A stretch of DNA of 10,471 bases from CAWFKW01 sp964568655 (GTDB lineage: Bacteria > Bacteroidota > Ignavibacteria > Tepidaquicellales > OLB5), in the NCBI GenBank assembly GCA_964568655.1, contig CAZMRG010000111.1, forward strand, positions 1-10,471, in the 5' to 3' direction. Under the pieces are notes generated by a model. That model saw only the letters and a list, made by a program, of their open reading frames with translations, was not told the DNA's origin and ran no database searches. This document shows positions 7,600-10,471 of this stretch, one piece after another. The first letter of the stretch is position 1; each line of letters opens with the position of its first letter. Made by a program: the position numbers and the translations under genes.

Positions 7600-9114
7600 T
7601 TAGTCAGAATAATGAGCAGTTTTTACAAGTTTTTCGTATACACCTTTGCCGTTCTTGTATTCAGCAAGGTTGCTTTTTGCCTGCGAAAGTCGTTTTAGAA
7701 ATTCTTCTTCAAATGAGATGTTCGCTAGCTCTTTTGCCAATTCCATGGCTCTTGAGGCATATTCCAGAATTTTTACTGTTTCAATACCAGATATTTCTGA
7801 AAAGAACCATCCATCGCTAGTGTACATTAACATTGCGTACTTTTGCATTTCCAGAAGCGTTAAGCTTGTCTTTATTTCAGCTTCGGAAAACTGCTTTTGC
7901 GCATTCGCTGTCATAAATGTATGGATATTGTCGTTTGAATTATCAAGAAGCAAATAAATATATTCATTTCTTGCCTTCCATACATCCTTAAAATATTCTT
8001 TCCCCATAGATTCGAAAATAATAATCAGGTTATTTCTTAGCCAGTCCAGAGATTCTCTCAGCGGCTTTCTCCATTTCTGGTTCCATCCGCCTCCTCCGCC
8101 ATCGCCGCAGTTATCCTTCCATCTCCTGACACCGTGCGAACAGCTCCATGACGTTCCTTCTCCATATGGCCCCAAATTGATTGTAACTTCATATTCCGGC
8201 TGATGCAATGAAAGGTATTCCCCGAAGTTAACTATCTTTATATTATTTTGCGGGACCAAAGCTTTCATAAAATAAGCCAATGTTCTTTCTGCAAAGCGCT
8301 TATGATGCCCGAAAGTTTCACCGTCGGTTGCAATGCCTATCAGCTGTTCTGCCTTAACGGTTTTATCGGCTGCCTGGAAAATCTTTGACAGGAGGTTCTG
8401 GGAGCTGGTTAAAACATCGTCAAATGCAACGGATTTTGAAACAGGGCCGTCATAAAAGAAAATATCTATGAATTTATCTTTATCAATTTTTGAGAAACGT
8501 CTATAAGGGCGTTTAGGATTGATCGTGTTATTACTTACATCGGTCCATTTATCTTCCCCGATTTTTCTTGTTTTTAAAGCCTGCGAAGTATCAAGTATAA
8601 TATATTTAACGCCTTCATTGATCAGGACCTCAACTGTTTCGTCATTTACCGCGGTTTCAGGAAGCCATATGCCTTCTGAATCTCTGCCAAAGTGGTTCTT
8701 GAAGTCTGCAAGACCCCATTTTACCTGTGTAATTTTATCATTCAGATTAGCAAGCGGCATTATCATATGGCTGTAGCACATCGCGATAGCGTTGCCATGC
8801 CCGTTATGAGAGCTTATGCTTGTCTTGTCAGCCTCAATTATCTTGTTATACGTTTCAGGATGTTTATTGCGTATCCATGCAAGTAATGTGGGGCCAATAT
8901 TAAAATTAAGAATTTCATAATTATTTACGCGGTCAACAACAGTCCCGTGGTCATCTATAATTTCAGCCTCTGAATTTGGTTTATAGCACTCTATGTAAAT
9001 TCGTTCATTCCAGTCATGAAACGGCTTTGCGCTATCCTGAAGCTCAATTTCGCCCGTCCAGGGATTTTCCCTCGGCGGCTGGTAGAAATGTCCGTGCAAA
9101 CAAATATATATCAC
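7600..9114 (-). CDS. GH57 family glycoside hydrolase with partial DUF3536-type C-terminus
   Basis: A 504-residue protein of the GH57 alpha-glucan-active family, whose members include amylases, glucanotransferases and branching enzymes. GH57 blocks in order: HGHFYQPPRENPW (7-19); NGHGNAIAMCYSHMIMPLAN (104-123); the nucleophile region GIWLPETAV (148-156, E153); and GIATDGETFGHHK (260-272, acid/base D264). The C-terminal half carries TSWSCSHGVRRW, a run of five glycines (339-343), then MYTSDGWFFSEISGIETVKI (430-449), which I associate with DUF3536. Members I recall run to roughly 800 residues and continue past the YEKLV segment (493-497), whereas this one stops seven residues after it, so it may be a short form. 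The start is GTG at 9114 with an in-frame TAA directly upstream. No signal peptide. malQ follows after three bases, placing it in storage-polysaccharide or maltodextrin turnover; exact specificity unknown. Confidence 0.9.
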   Translation of the reverse strand: MIYICLHGHFYQPPRENPWTGEIELQDSAKPFHDWNERIYIECYKPNSEAEIIDDHGTVVDRVNNYEILNFNIGPTLLAWIRNKHPETYNKIIEADKTSISSHNGHGNAIAMCYSHMIMPLANLNDKITQVKWGLADFKNHFGRDSEGIWLPETAVNDETVEVLINEGVKYIILDTSQALKTRKIGEDKWTDVSNNTINPKRPYRRFSKIDKDKFIDIFFYDGPVSKSVAFDDVLTSSQNLLSKIFQAADKTVKAEQLIGIATDGETFGHHKRFAERTLAYFMKALVPQNNIKIVNFGEYLSLHQPEYEVTINLGPYGEGTSWSCSHGVRRWKDNCGDGGGGGWNQKWRKPLRESLDWLRNNLIIIFESMGKEYFKDVWKARNEYIYLLLDNSNDNIHTFMTANAQKQFSEAEIKTSLTLLEMQKYAMLMYTSDGWFFSEISGIETVKILEYASRAMELAKELANISFEEEFLKRLSQAKSNLAEYKNGKGVYEKLVKTAHYSD

Positions 9115-9146
9115 TTAACTTTTCGGTTGAAACAATTTATAAACCA

Positions 9147-9154
9147 CAAAAGTA
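9147..9154 (-). promoter_or_regulatory. Candidate -7 element for the GH57-malQ unit
   Basis: Read on the minus strand, these bases are TACTTTTG, an exact match to the Bacteroidota -7 consensus TAnnTTTG. They lie 33 bases upstream of the GTG start, giving a predicted leader of roughly 25 bases. No TTG is seen at the expected -33 distance, so support rests on one short element, its position and the apparent phylogeny. Confidence 0.35.
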
Positions 9155-9192
9155 AAAATTTGTGAAGTAAATTGGTAGGGAAAAGCGAAGAT

Positions 9193-9217
9193 GCCTGAAT
9201 ATTTAACATATTTAGGC
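9193..9217. repeat. Inverted repeat between the divergent promoters (possible operator)
   Basis: The arms 9193-9202 (GCCTGAATAT) and 9208-9217 (ATATTTAGGC) pair over ten positions, nine Watson-Crick and one G-T, around the five-base spacer TTAAC. The repeat lies about midway between the two candidate -7 elements in the 214-base divergent region. There is no T tract on either side, so a terminator is unlikely. A dimeric repressor or activator site acting on one or both units is the simplest reading, but no regulator gene is in the window. Confidence 0.4.
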
Positions 9218-9273
9218 GCGATAGAATGAGTTGAGCCATTTCTAAATGTCGGCAATTGTATGAAAAAATTTCT

Positions 9274-9281
9274 TATATTTG
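9274..9281 (+). promoter_or_regulatory. Candidate -7 element for the small secreted protein array
   Basis: TATATTTG matches the Bacteroidota consensus TAnnTTTG exactly. It lies 47 bases before the ATG of the first array gene. A TTG at 9256-9258 is the nearest -33-like element, but the 15-base spacing is shorter than usual. The match, the intergenic position and the good ribosome binding site downstream support a promoter here. Confidence 0.5.
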
Positions 9282-9315
9282 TTTAAATCCAATCAATTGT
9301 GTTATATGAACCAAA

Positions 9316-9321
9316 AAGGAG
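9316..9321 (+). promoter_or_regulatory. Shine-Dalgarno site that fixes the start of array gene 1
   Basis: AAGGAG ends seven bases before the ATG at 9329. It is the only clear Shine-Dalgarno sequence ahead of any gene start in this window, and it decides against the in-frame GTG at 9299, which would add ten charged or polar residues before the signal peptide. It may indicate strong translation of the first array gene. Confidence 0.75.
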
Positions 9322-9328
9322 TAATGAA

Positions 9329-9721
9329 ATGAAAAAAATTATTTTGTTATTTTTAGTTTCAATCACACCTCTTGCATATTCACAAACCAAAGCTGAACTT
9401 GCGGGTGTTTGGCTTTCAAAAGTAGAAGCCGGAGAAAAACCGACAACGCCTTCGTATTTTGTGCTTAATTCTGACGGCACATATACCTGGGGCGTGGATT
9501 CAACCGGCGCAGATGTTTTGGGTAATTCAAGTGTCGGAACCTGGGACCTGACTCTGGATAAAGAGATAAAGATAATTTCGACTGATAAAAAAGACATTAA
9601 GTATTACGCGCCAACAGGAACCGATAAGAAATATAAATACAAATATTTTGAAAAGGACGGCCAGAAAACTCTGGACAGATCAACTGATATGAGCGTCTTT
9701 ATCCAAAAAATCAGCAACTGA
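9329..9721 (+). CDS. Small secreted protein, array copy 1 (possible lipocalin-like fold)
   Basis: A 130-residue protein of no family I can name. It begins with a clear signal peptide MKKIILLFLVSITPLAYSQ, cut after about residue 19, so the mature protein is about 111 residues. The mature part opens with KAELAGVW, then KPTTPSYFVLNSDGTYTWGVDS (39-60), GTWDLT, EIKII, YYAPTGT and ends DRSTDMSVFIQKISN. The alternating G-x-W, D-G-x-Y and G-T-W pattern on short beta strands recalls lipocalin-like small barrels; this is a fold guess, not an identification. There is no lipobox cysteine, so it should be soluble in the periplasm or released. It heads a tandem array: copy 2 starts 28 bases after its stop and shares most of these blocks. 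The start is set by the AAGGAG sequence at 9316-9321. Confidence 0.85.
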   Translation: MKKIILLFLVSITPLAYSQTKAELAGVWLSKVEAGEKPTTPSYFVLNSDGTYTWGVDSTGADVLGNSSVGTWDLTLDKEIKIISTDKKDIKYYAPTGTDKKYKYKYFEKDGQKTLDRSTDMSVFIQKISN

Positions 9722-9749
9722 AATTATTTAATAATTTATAATATTCGGA

Positions 9750-10145
9750 ATGAAAAAAACTTTTTTAGTATTGTTTGTTCTGTGCGCGGCGGCAGTTTCG
9801 TTTGGACAAAGCAAAAGCGACCTCGCCGGAGTGTGGAGAGTTACATTAAAGGCGGGCAACAAACCCACCACGCCATCATATATAATGTTCAATTCTGACG
9901 GCTCTTATTTGTGGGGAGTTGATTCGCTTGGTAATCAGGGGGATAACATCATTAAAGGGACGTGGGATTTGACCGCTGAAAATGAAATAAAAATAATTCC
10001 CGCTGATGCGACCGACAAAATCAGTTATTACGCGCCAACAGGAACAAACATGATATACCAGTACAGGTTTTATGAAGAAAATGGTCAGAAAGTGAAAGAC
10101 AGGTCAACCGACATGAGTCTTTACATTCAAAAACTTGGCAACTGA
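9750..10145 (+). CDS. Small secreted protein, array copy 2 (paralogue of copy 1)
   Basis: A 131-residue paralogue of the preceding gene, aligning along its whole length. The signal peptide MKKTFLVLFVLCAAAVSFGQ is followed by SKSDLAGVW. Identical or near-identical blocks are KPTTPSY, NSDGSYLWGVDS, GTWDLT, EIKIIPAD, YYAPTGT, GQK and DRSTDMSLYIQKLGN. The differences cluster after LAGVW and in the loop following GVDS (about 62-68), so the core is held and the loops vary. At DNA level, a 20-base stretch around the YYAPTGT codons (10026-10045) is identical to copy 1 (9602-9621), pointing to fairly recent duplication or gene conversion. The 28-base gap from copy 1 holds no T-tract terminator, so one transcript is likely. 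No Shine-Dalgarno is seen. Function unknown. Confidence 0.85.
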   Translation: MKKTFLVLFVLCAAAVSFGQSKSDLAGVWRVTLKAGNKPTTPSYIMFNSDGSYLWGVDSLGNQGDNIIKGTWDLTAENEIKIIPADATDKISYYAPTGTNMIYQYRFYEENGQKVKDRSTDMSLYIQKLGN

Positions 10146-10188
10146 CGATACTAAAAATAAATTTTCGAAATTATTTCAAGAGTAAATT

Positions 10189-10471
10189 ATGAAGAAATTA
10201 TTATTCATTCCGCTGTTGATATTTATTGCGGCCTCCGGGTTTGGACAGACAAAAAGCGACCTGGCGGGCACGTGGAAAATTGTTACGGCAGTATCAAATA
10301 AGCCCCAGCCGCCTCCTACTTACCTTTTGCTCAATGCAGACGGAACGTATTTATGGGGAATTGATTCTGCTCAGGCAGATCCTATGAAAAGTGTAACAAA
10401 GGGTACCTGGGAAGTGACTTCAGAAAAAGATATTAAGTTCATTCCGGCTGACCCGGCTGACAGGGGAAAAT
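10189..10471 (+). CDS. Small secreted protein, array copy 3, cut by the window end
   Basis: The first 94 codons of a third paralogue, open to the right edge. It starts MKKLLFIPLLIFIAASGFGQ, a signal peptide like the other two, then TKSDLAGTWKIV. NKPQPPPTYLLLNADGTYLW replaces the KPTTPSY block with a proline-rich version, followed by GIDS, GTWEVT, DIKFIPAD. It is more diverged than copies 1 and 2 are from each other. A weak purine stretch (AAGAG) lies 8 bases upstream of the ATG. The 43-base gap after copy 2 has no terminator. The stop codon and the YYAPTGT and DRSTDM blocks would lie beyond the window. The array may continue to the right. Confidence 0.83.
   Translation, partial: MKKLLFIPLLIFIAASGFGQTKSDLAGTWKIVTAVSNKPQPPPTYLLLNADGTYLWGIDSAQADPMKSVTKGTWEVTSEKDIKFIPADPADRGK

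Noticed and set aside
7569..8886. Several plus-strand open frames opposite malQ and GH57
   Set aside because: They overlap conserved catalytic regions of the two glycosidase genes and have no family features; they are antisense shadows.
9299..9328. GTG at 9299 as the start of array copy 1
   Set aside because: It would put ten polar residues before the signal peptide, whereas ATG 9329 has AAGGAG at ideal spacing and matches the MKK start of copies 2 and 3.
9283..9597. Open frame of 104 codons on the minus strand opposite array copy 1
   Set aside because: It is antisense to a clear secreted-protein gene whose sequence repeats in copies 2 and 3; no domain or start signal supports it.
9721..9737. 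Hairpin between array copies 1 and 2
   Set aside because: The 7-bp stem is made only of A-T pairs and has no T tract, so it is too weak to call a terminator; it fits an AT-rich spacer.

Overview
The window (about 40% G+C by eye) looks like chromosomal DNA from the Bacteroidota / Ignavibacteriota-Chlorobiota group. The signs are: signal peptides ending in FGQ, FSQ or YSQ; almost no Shine-Dalgarno sequences; and TAnnTTTG-type promoter elements in the one divergent intergenic region. This is an inference from style. No rRNA or other phylogenetic marker is present, and I see no tRNA, rRNA, insertion sequence, CRISPR array or phage gene.

Layout. (1) Bases 2-793 hold the C-terminal domain of a catalase-peroxidase (katG), followed by a strong intrinsic terminator at 836-860. 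(2) Bases 941-5770 hold six plus-strand genes with gaps of 42, 23, 27 and 8 bases and then a one-base overlap, so probably one transcript. They encode a Nudix-fold protein with a degenerate active site, a DinB-family metal-binding protein, a TetA-like MFS exporter, a LysE/RhtB exporter, a secreted HExxH protein of no family I can name, and a class III-like polyphosphate kinase 2. The mix suggests small-molecule export, detoxification and nucleotide housekeeping rather than one pathway. (3) Bases 5767-9114 hold a minus-strand two-gene unit for alpha-glucan metabolism: a GH57/DUF3536-type glycosidase, then a GH77 4-alpha-glucanotransferase (malQ). The two reading frames are in the same phase, separated only by one TAA and one codon, and both begin with non-ATG codons. 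(4) Bases 9115-9328 are a divergent control region with a candidate promoter on each strand and a 10-bp-arm inverted repeat between them. (5) From 9329 to the right edge runs a tandem array of at least three paralogous small secreted proteins; the third is cut by the window end.

The most noteworthy items are the in-phase GH57-stop-GH77 junction with an apparently short GH57/DUF3536 protein, the tandem array of secreted paralogues, the secreted HExxH protein coupled to PPK2, and the Nudix protein lacking two of its metal-binding glutamates. I found no clear evidence of a wholly new multi-gene system.
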